Source: Choristoneura fumiferana (taxonomy: Eukaryota > Arthropoda > Insecta > Lepidoptera > Tortricidae). Taken from it: a stretch of 64,000 bases of DNA. Below the pieces are notes generated by a model. The model searched no databases. It was given only the letters and a program-made list of their open reading frames with translations, and was not told where the DNA came from. The stretch is from NCBI RefSeq assembly GCF_025370935.1, contig NC_133476.1:14693643-14757642 (forward strand), in the 5' to 3' direction. Shown in pieces: positions 46,940 to 58,740 of the stretch. The translations under genes and the position numbers were made by a program. How positions within the stretch are numbered: the first letter of the stretch is position 1; each line of letters begins with the position of its first letter.

Positions 46940-47424
46940 ATCTTCCTCACTTATAAATAAATAATGTAGGTATGTTTATATTTTTTTTGGGTTTGACAAA
47001 CCGCATAGATTCTTTTCTGTTTATTCTTCTCCTAATATCTAGTGTTCTTTTTCGAAAATTTTCTCGCAGATCGAGAAAAGCACAATGTTTAGTCTCGGCC
47101 AAAAGTGTAATACATGAACTCGTATTATAGAATTCAAACTAACTCGTTAATCTATTGCTTATTTTCCAGGCTCTACAACAATGTACTATTGAAATTAGAA
47201 TGTTTGGCATGTGGCAAAATAAAACTGTTGTCCGGAAGCACGTTGGCACCATCTCAGGTCTCTGACAGAATAGTCGGCTCTGTGGCCATCCATACCTGCA
47301 GTACAGTCAAGTATTCAGTCAGTCAGTTATTTTGCCATTGTTTGTTAAATATGGAAAAAAGTTTTTTATCTATCTATCATATTGGCCACAGTAATCCATA
47401 ATCCATGAAAATTTTAAAAATAAA
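46940..47424. other. Unrecognised sequence
   Basis: AT-rich. The 95-codon frame at 47114-47401 has no recognised domain. Confidence 0.4.
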
Positions 47425-47560
47425 ACGATTTAATCAGTACCATGGACCCTTGACCGGGCAGGACTGGCGCCCGGCGCACCACCGTCACTCCAGAACATTT
47501 AATATTTCAGCCATTCGGCTCACGCGCCGTCTTCAGCGGAAGTCCTGATTGCCGCTAAAT
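47425..47560 (-). repeat. Family S element
   Basis: 'gaccgggcaggactgg', 'cggctcacgcgccgtcttca' and 'agtcctgattgccgc' recur in diverged form at 49640-49760. Read on the minus strand it contains CUGAAGA followed by CGGC..GCCG and AA (47514-47536), reminiscent of but shorter than the E motif. Confidence 0.45.
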
Positions 47561-48399
47561 TGAACTAAAAACTTCTTTAATGCTCCAAAATGTTTCAATG
47601 ATATTTTATATAACATCTAGATGCAAATACGTCGAATTTTCTCCAGCATTACATTTTATTATTTATCTTTCGATGCCAATGACCAACGACAAAATGTTAA
47701 CAGATGGCTGGAACAAGTTGTCACTTGTTTGAACAATCGATGCTGTATTAATTGAAGAATTAAATAAATTCAGGTTTAATTAAATCAGATAGTAATTTCA
47801 AAATGTTGTCTGCGTTTCTAGATTAAATTTAAACTTTACTCGATTGTAAGTAGTTTGCTTTGTAACAATTTATAACCCCGGCGTGTAGAACTACGAATAG
47901 CGTTACTAAGATGTTTTCAATAGAACGTTAACAACGGGATGTAAAGTTTTGCAATAGTGCGCTCCCGGATCGTGCAATTATTGCCAACCCAATCCTAATT
48001 GAATTCTTAGGTTAAGTTTGCGTTTAAAGTTTGCATAAAAGACGTCTTGCAAATTAATAATTTCCTCTTGGAGCGTTTCTATTCTGTTACGTTCCTAACT
48101 AGTAAGGCAAACGTAAAATATTAAGCTAAGCTTAAAGTAACATCTTTTCCATAAAAAACTCTAGTTCAATAAAGATGTAAAAATAAACGTTACCTAAACT
48201 ATGTACTTAATTTCCAAATGAACTTAAAATCCTACCGGAAACGACTTATTAGTAATGAAAATCGCTCGTGTAAACTTGTGTTCCGCATGGCAAAATAGAT
48301 GCGAAAATTTCGTTAACACGCACGTCATGTCTGCAAGCGTCCATGTTTTCGCTAGACTATTCGAAATTTAAAATGGATTCGCTTATAAAGGCATTTACC
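47561..48399. other. Unique AT-rich DNA
   Basis: Nothing recognised. Confidence 0.4.
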
Positions 48400-48560
48400 A
48401 GGGTTCGCATTTTCGATGAGGGAAAAGCGGCATCGGCAGGTGAGTGACTTGTTTGCCGGCGCAGCAGCGCGAGCAAAACGGCGAGCAGTTTAGTCGACGC
48501 CCGCACCGCACTCTATAAATCACCCTGCGATTGACGCCTTCCTACAGGGAGTGATCTATT
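48400..48560 (+). promoter_or_regulatory. GC-richer candidate promoter
   Basis: A GC-rich stretch ('gccggcgcagcagcgcgagc' at 48454-48473) precedes 'ctctataaatcacc' (48510-48523), TATA-like. No convincing initiator or exon follows. Composition-based only. Confidence 0.15.
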
Positions 48561-48649
48561 CTGCCCGCCATGATACAGCTACACTTGGAGATTTTTCTAT
48601 TCTCGAAGCTTCCACTAAAAATGTTATAAACAAAGGAAGTAATTCTATC
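48561..48649. other. Spacer
   Basis: Nothing recognised. Confidence 0.4.
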
Positions 48650-49009
48650 GATGTCGGCGGCCGATCGTAAAATCCGCCAGATTACGAAATTCCTGGGCAT
48701 ATCGTGAAATGGCGCCATTTCATGATATGCCTAAAAGTTGGCCAGGCATATCACGATGTACCTGAGAAACAATACGGCAGATCGATTAGAGCAACGCATT
48801 CGTCGATATTCCTAGCTCTATACCGGGCATATCGTGATCGGGCATATTGGAATTTCATGATCTGCCTAAACGTCACTAAGCAAATCGTTAAACGGTGAGT
48901 TTTGCATGATATGGCGCATGTCCTTTAGCCAATTCATGAAATGACGCCATTTCACGATATGCCTAGAAATTTTATGATCTGGCGGATTTTGTGATCGGCC
49001 GCCGACATC
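48650..49009. repeat. Foldback element L, long copy
   Basis: Terminal inverted repeats of about 75 bp: left begins 'gatgtcggcggccgatcgta', right ends with the complement ('cggccgccgacatc'). Inside, 'ggcatatcgtgaaat', 'atttcatgatatgcc' and similar phrases recur in both directions, giving nested hairpins. About 360 bp, no coding capacity despite a 64-codon frame. Related short copy at 24992. Confidence 0.75.
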
Positions 49010-49639
49010 TATAATCCGCTAGGTTTTGACTGACCGATATAAAATTGCTTTGGAATTGGCTTGCAATGCAATTGAAATAAGCTCGAGGGGAAATTTGCAC
49101 ATTGAATTTTCTGTAATTTGAAATAAAAAGTTGAATAAATTTTAGAACAAGGCGCTTACTTGTTCTTCTTGCGGGCCTAACTATGTTTTTTCTTTGTCCA
49201 CAATAAACCAGATAAAATTATTAACCTCCTTGTTCACAAGAAAATACAGAACTGTTACACCAAGTCTATGTTTAGTTGCTGTCCAGCAAAGGCAAATGGT
49301 CAAAGTGAATTGAATGGATGGATACAAGCAAACATCTGTAAATTAAGAGACTAGATTTTTTAAAGTACCTTTCTGTGACTCTGTGTCCAAGTTTTTGGAA
49401 ATGGGTAAGTTCAAATATGATATTTTTTTACGTTTTTCAAAGACTGGATTGACAATAAAGATCAAAATGGATATAGTTCATTAGTTATTTCGATAGTTGC
49501 TCACATGAAATTAACGAGAATTGGTTGATAAATGACACCTACCTACTGGAAAGTATATAACATAGTTACATAAATATTTTCATGGGTAGTTTCGAAAACA
49601 CACAAGATTTTAAAAAGCAACTGTTTAAAAAATGAAAAA
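49010..49639. other. Unique AT-rich DNA
   Basis: Nothing recognised. Confidence 0.4.
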
Positions 49640-49760
49640 ATGTCGCCTAGCTGAAGCCGCCACCCGCGACGGTAGCAGTACGTTTAATATTTTGCCAAGT
49701 CGACTCACGCGCGGTTCTCAACAGGCCCTGATTGCTGCCCGATCGAAATTATATTTCACT
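49640..49760 (-). repeat. Family S element, diverged copy
   Basis: Shares 'tttaatatt', 'gactcacgcgcggttct' and 'gccctgattgctgcc' in the same order as 47425-47560. The CUGAAGA-like core is not preserved. Confidence 0.4.
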
Positions 49761-51063
49761 GCCACATTCAAAGCTCCCTGGACAAGATTGCCTTTCCCGT
49801 AATATGGGTAACTTTGATGCTGTTACAATTCACGAATATACTCCCTAACGCAATTTAGAAATGTAGCAAAATATACCTCCGCGTTGAGACTGAGCTCGTT
49901 CTAAACTTTAGAATGTAAACCAATCACATTTTGTATTAAGAATTCCTTAAAGCATCTTTTATTCCAAGTCTATCACATTATTGTGCCACAGCTCAGACAA
50001 TTGACTACTTTCATAAACAGTAAAAGGAAAAAGGTAATATGACAACCGAGTTCAATAGGTGAGGAAGTCTATTATTGTAACGAAATCAGTGGTCGTGGAC
50101 GTCGCAGTATCCAACGGTGAATCCGACAGCAAACCTTTCTTGATGTTTCAAGAATAGACGCCTGACCTGAATTTATTAATTCCTGACAAGTTCTATTCAT
50201 TTTGAGGACATGCTGTGTATAAAATACATATCGGAGACGGGGAAGAGCTTGAAATGGAACAGTTCTGATTCTAAAAGTGAAGTGTTGGGAATGTTAAAAA
50301 TAGACAATCACCATAAGAAATGCAGACCAACAATTACGTACAAGTTAAACTTCGGTTTCACAGGATGGATGGTATTTTTTTATAATGTATTCTACTTTGG
50401 TATTTAATGTCGTTGCAGGTTTGTTAGGTCTTAGGGAAAGAAATGGAAATATCAAAAAAAAAACTAGTTATCTGATATTTTCATTTCTATTGTTGAATGT
50501 AACAAACAAAATAGTGATGCAATAGTCTCACGAAATCATTTTTTATTAATTTCTAGTGTTCTTAAAAATCACATTGTAATCAAGGTGTTAATTAAATAAC
50601 CTGAAAACCTCAGACACCCCAAAAACATTTTTTTAATTTTAAGTTAGTTGTTGACATTTATTTTTGTTACATTTATTATTTAAAAAAATATTCGTGTGTT
50701 TTGTTAAGTCAGTAATTCTACTTGATTTCTAACGTCTACAATCCTAACTTGTATTTTGTCAGTTGCGCAGGTTGCGCTATTATGTTTTTAGAAGAAAATC
50801 AAACTGACAGTAAAATGGCCAGTATTAATTTATCTAAATAGTATGCAACCTCGCTCAACATTTAATTGGCGCATGTTGCATTCGTAATTTTAAAACTGAG
50901 CACAATAAAAAAGGGATTTAAAAACACAAACACAACCTGATTTAAAACATAATGTAATCTATTCTACTCTTGATTCTGAGCAAACTACTTTCTGGATTTC
51001 AGTTATAATTAATTAACACCTTGTATATCCATACATACATTTCACCACGGTTTGCCTATCTAT
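49761..51063. other. Unique AT-rich DNA
   Basis: Nothing recognised. The frame at 50210-50407 is unrecognised. Confidence 0.4.
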
Positions 51064-51244
51064 ATACCTAAACGTACGTAGCGTAGGACGTCCTCAGACT
51101 CGGTGGAGCGATGATCTTCGCAGGGCGGCTGGCAAGAGCTGGATGAGATTGGCTGAGGATCGTGCTCAGTGGCGTGCCATGGGAGAGGCCTATGTCCAGC
51201 AGTGGACGAACATAGGCTGATGATGATGATGATACCTAAACGTA
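51064..51244 (+). mobile_element. 5'-truncated LINE G with perfect 13-bp target duplication
   Basis: The insertion (51077-51231) is flanked by atacctaaacgta at 51064-51076 and 51232-51244. It contains a LINE coding-end-like stretch ('tggcaagagctggatgagat', 'gaggatcgtgctcagtggcg') and the core 'gaggcctatgtccagcagtg' plus (gat)n. The perfect duplication and clean 5' truncation point to a recent retrotransposition. The ORF end is too short to assign to a clade. Confidence 0.85.
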
Positions 51245-51254
51245 ATTAATATTT

Positions 51255-51325
51255 ATTAATTGTGAGCTTGCTTAATTTGGGACTAAGTCAATTGGTGTAA
51301 GTTCTCCCATAATATTTATTTATTT
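51255..51325 (+). mobile_element. SINE C tail fragment
   Basis: 'gcttaatttgggactaagtc', 'aattggtgtaagttctccca' and (ttatt)n, the SINE C 3' end with substitutions. Confidence 0.6.
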
Positions 51326-53091
51326 AAATATTGAGAACAAAAAAGTCGTCTACAATACATCGCTGAGGCATTTTTATTTTATACCTATATTGTTATATTA
51401 TCAAGGTTTTTCTCATGGCAAAAGCGGTTAGATCGCGTGACAACCCACCATACTTCAGCCCAGCCAGAAAGAGTAGCCACAGTATTTGTCTTGCTTTCAT
51501 TGTGTAAAATATTTCAGAGTAGGTAGTACTCGCTTATACCTACTCGTATATAACCGCTAGCTGGAGGAACAATGCTGATTTATACGCAAAATGCGTTCCT
51601 TTTGATTTCCCTCAATAATTTACCTTTATCTGGCTTTAAATTATGGGCGTTAAGTTTATATTCTGCAGCAAATAAACAAGGTGTTTTATAATTTATTTTG
51701 AATATTTTAGCGTGTGGTAGAGTTAGCTCGACTGAACAGCCTAGTAAAGGTTTTTGATTTAAAATACAGTTACGCTTTTGTCACCTTACCGTTTTGATAC
51801 CGACCGAGGTAGATGTATAAAATATTTGTCAATCACATTTGAAAAGCATTTACACGGACGTTTTGTCAAACTTGTCCAATCATCTCTGGAAATATTCAGA
51901 ATTAATTTAAAGACAGTGCTGAGAGGGAACGAATATGCAGAGAAACTAATTTCATTCTAATAATATCGCGTGCTGGGACTAAAGCAACCTGCCAAAATCA
52001 TTGACAACATTAGCTGGAGCGTCCCTGTAGATCTGCGAGTCAAGAAATTCAACATGTGTGAACATCCTTGAACTGTGGCTTGTAGTTTCTGCAGAGACGT
52101 CACTTAATATTAATCTACCTGCATTCTGTCGAAGAGCATTATTGTTAAGAGCATTGTCTGCTTAGCAACATAGGCATCACGAGGGATACGAGTAGAATAG
52201 TAACAAAACACGATCCCTTGATTGGATTTTAGCCTTTGTTACGTGACGATGTTAATTTAGCTCAAACACTGACATTCATGTCACAAAATCCATTTCTAAA
52301 TTAGCAATTGTATTAATTTATACTGTGTTCAAACCAATACATAAACAATTTGCATGGTCTCTAATTTCGCCTTCCCGCGGGCAGTGATTAAGTGGACGAT
52401 TGTTGCGTCCTATGATTTATATAATCAGTTGGATAATATCATGTAATCGCAGAGATCCCGTTCATCCGTCCCTGTCTTCAGTATGAGATATGAGCTGGCT
52501 CGCTATACGTTGCTAATTTTGGGACGCATTTAGCGATCACCAATGTGAATGGGAACAGACAGCGATTGTAGGAAGTATAGAATGGAACGGTGGCCATAAA
52601 TTGTATAAATTACATTTCAGAATAGAACTGGCAATTAAACGCAGGACAATAAATAAGAAATACGTTTCGAATACAATCATTATCATCGGTAACACGTGAC
52701 ACAGAAGGGTGTTATTTATAAACTTTCTAGTAGGTAATGGTGGTAGCAAAAAGGCAGAAATACAGTTAAAGCAGTCGGGTAAATAGACCTAAATCCGTTA
52801 CTGTTAGCATCATACGAGCAATGATGGCATAATGTAGACTGGCGACATAAAATACATCAGGATACGGATTTTAAAAGATGTTTAAAGATTCATAAACGTA
52901 AGCTTTCCACCTCAGTTCGAGTCGTAAAGTTGAGTGTAATGTGTCTGAATATCGTATTACGTATAATACGGCGGTAACTTGGAGCGTTAGGCCGTGTCTC
53001 CACACCTGGTGACATGAATAAACTGTGTCACTGTGGTCTAATATTAAGTTTGCTTGTTTATAATGTTGCTCGCCGAAATGCCGTTGTTATG
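51326..53091. other. Unique AT-rich DNA
   Basis: No gene. 52773-52791 'cagtcgggtaaatagacc' is a short near copy of 34902. The rest is unrecognised. Confidence 0.4.
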
Positions 53092-53396
53092 TTTAGGGTT
53101 GCCGGAACAAAAATGAGATAAGGCAAATTTGGCAAGTATAATATAGGGAGTTTTTGCGGGCTCGGAACTTCAAATGAGTTTTTATAGTATGTTCATACTT
53201 TAACAGGTAAATACGATGCTTTTTATGGTGATTCGCTTGTGTGACTTATAGAGGAGAAAAGTATTATTCATTTGAAAACAATATATTAATTGCGAAGCCC
53301 GTGGTTCTTCTAAACACGATTCGAGGAAGACGGCAGGGCAGGGCTTAGGAGTTTCGACAACGCGTCTTTTAGTTCCTACATTCTGGCAACCCTAAA
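53092..53396. repeat. Segment bounded by 16-bp inverted repeats
   Basis: tttagggttgccggaa (53092-53107) and ttctggcaaccctaaa (53381-53396) are inverted with one mismatch and enclose 273 bp of non-coding DNA. Could be a small DNA element; no target duplication is evident. Confidence 0.35.
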
Positions 53397-54497
53397 TTGG
53401 TTGTTTGCTTTAGACGGGATCTTGTGTTTGTGCGTTTGTGCTTATATGAACACGTGATATAGTTAGTGATTTTGACAACACCTTTTGTTTTATCGTAAAC
53501 AACAATAGTAAGCATTTTCGCATCTTCTCTGTAAACTTAGTTGGAATGTTAATTCTTACGTACTCGTAGGCACTGAGCATTGAGTAATTTATAAAAAAAA
53601 AATTAGAACTCAGAATCGTTATTATCAATATTGAGTATGAACATACACTAAAGTGGTTAAGAATCTGCATAATTTTGACGATGATATGTCGGCGCATCTT
53701 TTGGCCTTTCCAAAGGCCGTAACCTCACCTTCAATTAAAAACAAACTTTTAGTTATGACTGTGTTTGGTGGGCTGATTTAGCAAGTTACAATTTTTCTCG
53801 AAATTAATTTTGTAGTATTACTCTTTAACTTCTTTAAGGAACTATTTGAGACTTCTGCGTCACACAGCTTACAAGTAGTGAATGATTTTTCAAGACAAAC
53901 ATTACGTTCAATAGATTGTCTAGAAATATACTCAGCGGCACAAAATTTGGCCTACTCTACATAATACAAAATTACTTATTACTGCATATATTTGAGGGCC
54001 ATATTTTTGCCGCTCTATTTTATTTTTGGATTCTGGAGGATCCGGAGATACAAGCTTTTTAAATTTTATAATTTGTTGATGGCTAAACGAGTTTTTATTT
54101 GGACTTTACGATTAGTTAACCCCCGCTAACACTACAATAGTACTTAGTTCGAGTCCTGGAGCTAAGTTCTCAGCGCTGACTGACTTTAATTCATCGCAAG
54201 CCGCCATCTGGGATTGCTTGAAGATGTCACAGAGATACTATAGTCCAACTCGTACTTCGTATTGGAACTTCGGCTTAGTTTGACTGGCAAAGATTTAAGC
54301 ATTAGTAGTAGTTCACTATGGAGATTAACAGCAATGCTGCAGCATGCAGTCACGGACAGAAATACTTCTTGAATTGTGAACCAATGTGCAACCATCTCAC
54401 AGAAAATTATATCGATATGACAATGCGTATCTATCTAATACCTTTAAACAAGCAATTCTTGTATATACTCGTACGAGTACATACATAAAATCAGAAT
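53397..54497. other. Unique AT-rich DNA
   Basis: Nothing supported. Confidence 0.4.
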
Positions 54498-54622
54498 CAG
54501 GCTCCAACGATTTCGATGAAATTTGGTATGTAGGAGTTTTCGGGGATGACAAATTGATCTAGCTTGGTCTTATCTCTGGGAACGAGTTTTAGCCCGAGCA
54601 AAACTCGGTCGCCCAGGTACTC
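54498..54622 (+). repeat. Family V element
   Basis: 'ggctccaacgatttcgatga', 'aatttggtatgtaggagttt', 'aaattgatctagc' and 'gagcaaaactcggtcgccca' form a sequence familiar from many moth genomes. Non-coding. The minus-strand frame here is repeat sequence. Confidence 0.45.
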
Positions 54623-54892
54623 TTTAAAAAATACTATAAATTTTAAGTACCGTGAAAACGTTCTAAGCTGGATCACGATCAAAGTACACGCATGGGAACT
54701 TCAATAGAATTTGGGTTTATGGAAAGTAAATATTAAACTCAGTCTTTATGTAGTGACAACATGTATGAAACTATCCAGCTTAAATCAAATTGAACAATCC
54801 AAACTTGATCAATATTTCCAGTAAATGGCAGTAAATGAAAAGAATGAACAATAAAAAAACTTTTTCATCGCAATTACTTTGGTACAGTCACC
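54623..54892. other. Spacer
   Basis: AT-rich unique DNA. Confidence 0.4.
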
Positions 54893-55010
54893 TGCAGTAA
54901 TAACTGTCACAGCAGAGAGTGCAAAAATATGTGACACTTCCGACTGGCCCTGGAAATGGAGTTATGTCAGATATTTTATGCACGCTTTGTTGTATCAGAT
55001 ATTAGAACTT
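54893..55010. mobile_element. MITE N, truncated copy
   Basis: Begins 'tacagtcacctgcagtaata' and includes 'gcaaaaatatgtgacac' and 'gttatgtcagatatttt'. The right terminus (tgactgta) is missing, so the copy ends within the inner arm. Confidence 0.6.
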
Positions 55011-55605
55011 TTCGTGTCCAAGCTCGTCTGACACTTGGCTGGTTTTCGATTTTTTTTTCGCAATGTCACGAATAATTATTTCCGTTGTTAAATCTTCTTG
55101 TTCAAATCGAGTGACAATATCTGCTTGCAAAGACGTAGTCTAATGACCTAGACAGAGTTCCGGATTTAGATCCGTTCCACCATCTAATTCAAACCTCCAC
55201 GCGAAACTAACGCAATGTGTCATATACAGATTACTCGGGAAATATTTTAGTTTGTGCAAGTGGATCTTACAGATTATAGACAATACCGCCAAGGACCAGA
55301 GTTTCTTGCAAACTTTAGGCAGGAGTTAGATAAGTTCCTTCCTCCGGTCCTTAAATTGAAATGGGTACCAAAATATCTAGTTGGTTTGTTATTAACTGTT
55401 GAACAAAGGTATCGGTGCTATCTTTAGTTGGCGTTTTTGATGACTCTCTAAGTCCAATCTGTATTCTGATAAGGATAATAAATTACAGAAATAACTTTAA
55501 GATTAAACTTTGAATTTCGTTTCAGTAAAAGATATATTCTAATGCAGTAAAGAAAATCAATCTAAATTTAAGATTTTTCATAACAATTACATTTTCACAC
55601 CTCTC
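55011..55605. other. Unique AT-rich DNA
   Basis: Nothing recognised. Confidence 0.4.
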
Positions 55606-55985
55606 CTTCAGAAAAGTAACTTTTCCTCCCTGACGAGAGGGATCAAAGTGCAACTTTTCTGTTCAAGGCTTTTCTAAGTATTTTATTGCAAATGGCATTT
55701 TTTGAAGTTGATAATTGTAAAGCCACGCCTTTTTCTATGCTGGTTGTTCTTTAATAATATTAAGAATTATTATTTTTCAAGTTCCTTTTAATGCTCGATG
55801 TGAAAAGTGGTATGAGCCACTCGGGAGCAAAATTATTTTCATTTTGGGCGTTAACACTTGCAGCCCTCATTACGCTCAGGATTCTACTTTAGAATCCCTC
55901 GCTACGCTCAGGATTCTATTGCAGAATCCTTCGCTACATTCTGGATTCATTGTACGCCCTCGCCGTAAATACACCATTTTGCTCC
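55606..55985. repeat. Element T with 32-bp palindromic tandem array
   Basis: Three units of period 32 start with tacgctca, tacgctca and tacattct at 55871, 55903 and 55935. Units 1 and 2 each contain a small palindrome (ggattcta..tagaatcc; ggattct..agaatcc). The array is bracketed by ggagcaaaat (55824-55833) and its complement attttgctcc (55976-55985). Upstream, 'gagagggatcaaagtgcaac' and 'aaaagtaactttt' look like further element sequence. Origin and mobility unknown; no coding capacity. Confidence 0.6.
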
Positions 55986-56637
55986 ATTGTGACACAAATA
56001 ACTATTTTAACACAGTTACCTAAAGCATTCTCTTTTGAATGTAGACCTGTAGCATTTATTATGAAGCTCTAAAATATGTTCGAAATTAGTTATTCCGACT
56101 CCTGGAAATGGGTTAAACAAAATTCACTTTTAATATTTGAATAAAATAAATAAAATGCAGATATAATAATTGGAGCTATAGTTAATCAAAAACAAAATGT
56201 AAAACATTTTACTTGTTTTAAAATATGAAAATATGTAAGTACATATTCGTAAGAATAGAATTCTCTTAAATGTTAACAGATTAAACAAAAGCTTCGTAAT
56301 TGAATCGTTGCACAAAACGAATGTCAATTTTCTCACCAATATTAAAACTAGTGGTATCCACAAAACTGTTAGTATAAAAAATACTTTAGTATCAAAACAC
56401 CTGTATAAATTAAAGTATAAACAATAGCTAAACTAACTATTGTTGTTTGGTGCCGGCGGTCGGGAGATTACTTGACAATGTCATGAGTAACAAAGTCCCG
56501 AACTTCGTAGACAACTTCTGCTTCGTGCGCCCCTTAAATTGAATCTGAACATCTGCACTCGCTTGATAGTTATTACGAATAAAATTACTCGATATTAGAC
56601 TTAGGCTTCAGCTTGGTGTATCTGGGTAACTTACAGG
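55986..56637. other. Unique AT-rich DNA
   Basis: Nothing recognised. Confidence 0.4.
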
Positions 56638-56745
56638 GAGCATTTTTAGGGTTCCCCAGTTAAAATGGCAAAATGAACCCTTATAGTTTCGCCATGTTCG
56701 TACGCCCGCTTGTCTGTATCATTCTGTATGTTTCAAGCTGAGGAA
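56638..56745 (+). repeat. 'tagggttcc' repeat fragment (R-like)
   Basis: 'tttttagggttccccagtta', 'tggcaaaatgaaccctta' and 'cgcccgcttgtctgtatc' match the middle of a common lepidopteran repeat related to family R. Confidence 0.45.
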
Positions 56746-57279
56746 TAATAACGTACAAAATAAAACTTAAAAAGATTACATCGTGTTCTAAAAAATTAAT
56801 TAACTGAATTCTGACAGCGCAAATAATATTAAGCATCAAAAGTTGAATTAAATATGTTATTTATAAACAATGCCCATGTAATAAGAAAATTAAGAGCAAA
56901 AAAGACATAGGTTACAATTTAGGTATATTGCGCAACCAAAATTTTATTTTCTCGTCATAGCAATGTTTATCCAAATTAGCAATCAAATTAATTCTTAATG
57001 TAACAGATAACGTCATAATACTAATTAACCTTTCCATTGCACAATAGAGACTGTTATAAAATTAATTAGGCTTTTGTGATTTTAATTACGTGTGATATAT
57101 AAAATGACAAGATGAGATGACAGTTAATACCATTGAATTTATTACCTTTTCCATTAAACTACTGTTCGAGTACAATAAACTAAAATAATCAACACGGCGG
57201 TGTCGAATAAAAAGCACAAATATGTACATATAACACGAACAGCCACAGGAAATCGTAAAAGCAATATATAACGATCGTG
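56746..57279. other. Unique AT-rich DNA
   Basis: Nothing recognised. Confidence 0.4.
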
Positions 57280-57610
57280 TATATAATGGGCGAATCTGAA
57301 TGTGTCAGTGCGTAATTTATCGCGGAACGTGTTTTTTGTGGAGGCCCTCTCTTGACCTCATAAAACACAGAGCCCGATGCAGGGCTGAAATCGGAGAGAG
57401 TACTCGACAGGGCCGGCCCGCGGCGGCCATCGAAAGTGGGAAAAACAACCGATCGCCACTCGACTGAGACGAAGCAGATGACACTTCACACGTCGTCGTG
57501 ATTTTTACAACATTCCCCCTCGACTTTGTGGCGTTTTTTGCTCGCAATTACTTTGATGTAAGCACGATTTTTTTCACGCCGCCACGTCTGTGTTTTGAGT
57601 GTAAGCCCGT
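57280..57610 (+). promoter_or_regulatory. Candidate core promoter and GC-rich first exon
   Basis: tatataa (57280-57286) lies 27 bases upstream of the A in tcagt (57305-57309), an arthropod TATA-initiator arrangement. A GC-rich stretch with several CpGs follows (57320-57560) and ends near a donor-like 'gagtgtaagc' (57596-57605). This is the most promoter-like spot in the window. No coding exon follows and chance occurrence is possible. Confidence 0.25.
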
Positions 57611-58740
57611 GGTTGATAAGTCATGTTTTTATCATTTTTAAGGTTTCCCGTCGAGGGCTCGCCAGAAGCCTTTGTCTATTTCGTGTACTCATCCGTTAAT
57701 GACTCCGATACTTGAAGGAAAAAATAGAAAAGGAAAATGAGTCTTTTATGTGGTGTTTTGTAAACACAAAATTAACAGCTAAATTTTAGCTCGTAATTAC
57801 TTCGCTCGAATTACACAAGTGCCAAATGTACGTAAAGATTTTTATGGAACATAAATTTGTAACAGTGTGGTTTTGTGAGTGCAAAGGGTAACCGTAGATT
57901 GTTACTTTTATGGCAATATGAATATCTTGTTTCACAATCATATACATTTTGGGTGTGTCAATAAAACGACGACATTCGAGAAATCACCAGAGAAATATAT
58001 GAGAAACACCCCTTAATATTGATACCGTTTTGAAAATCAATTTCTGAATCTGGTTTCCGATTCTGCGTACGATGATGTCCTCTTATAGCATTACGTTTTG
58101 AGATAAAATAACAGTCGTAAAACTGGTGGGTGGAAGTGCCACCACCCTTTCTATGTACCAAACCAAAATTTGAGTACATTTCGGCGGCATCCAACAGTTT
58201 CTTCGTATTTTTGATGTGAAAAGCATAATTATTTATAAAATAATTTAGTTAAAGTACCCGTAACGTTAAGTAAACATAAACAAAGTTTATTACTACGATA
58301 AATAAAAAAATACACAATCTGAAATTATTTTTATCAAATAGATACAATTAGTGTTCCTAGCTTAGCTTATGTAAGGAAATATAGTGCAAAAACTTTTTTT
58401 TATTAGAGTCTATGTTTTATTATAGTCGAGTTGAGTTTTTTTTAGAGTCCACACTTTGAGTTTGTGATTTAATTTTAGTAACGAATTTAATAAGACATTA
58501 TACATTTAAGTTATCAGGTAACATAATTTAAAAGTTGACTTAATGTTTAGCAGCGATAACTATATACCATATTAATATTTAACCAATACTTCAAACTTTT
58601 GACGTATAACATACAAATTACAAGTGCTGGAGAGAGACACTGGTTTTTTGCGCTGCTTTTTAAAGGTGACATCGGATGAGCAAGGCAAAGTTAACAAGGC
58701 GATGCGAATACCGCAGTGTCTTTGCGTAGCGGTTGAAATT
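57611..58740. other. Unique AT-rich DNA
   Basis: If 57280 is a promoter this would be intron. Nothing else is recognised. Confidence 0.35.

Noticed and set aside
54143..54160. B box-like 'gttcgagtcctgg'
   Set aside because: No A box at the right distance and no repeat family membership.
55871..55960. CRISPR-like direct repeats
   Set aside because: Units are contiguous with no spacers, only three, and the DNA is eukaryotic.
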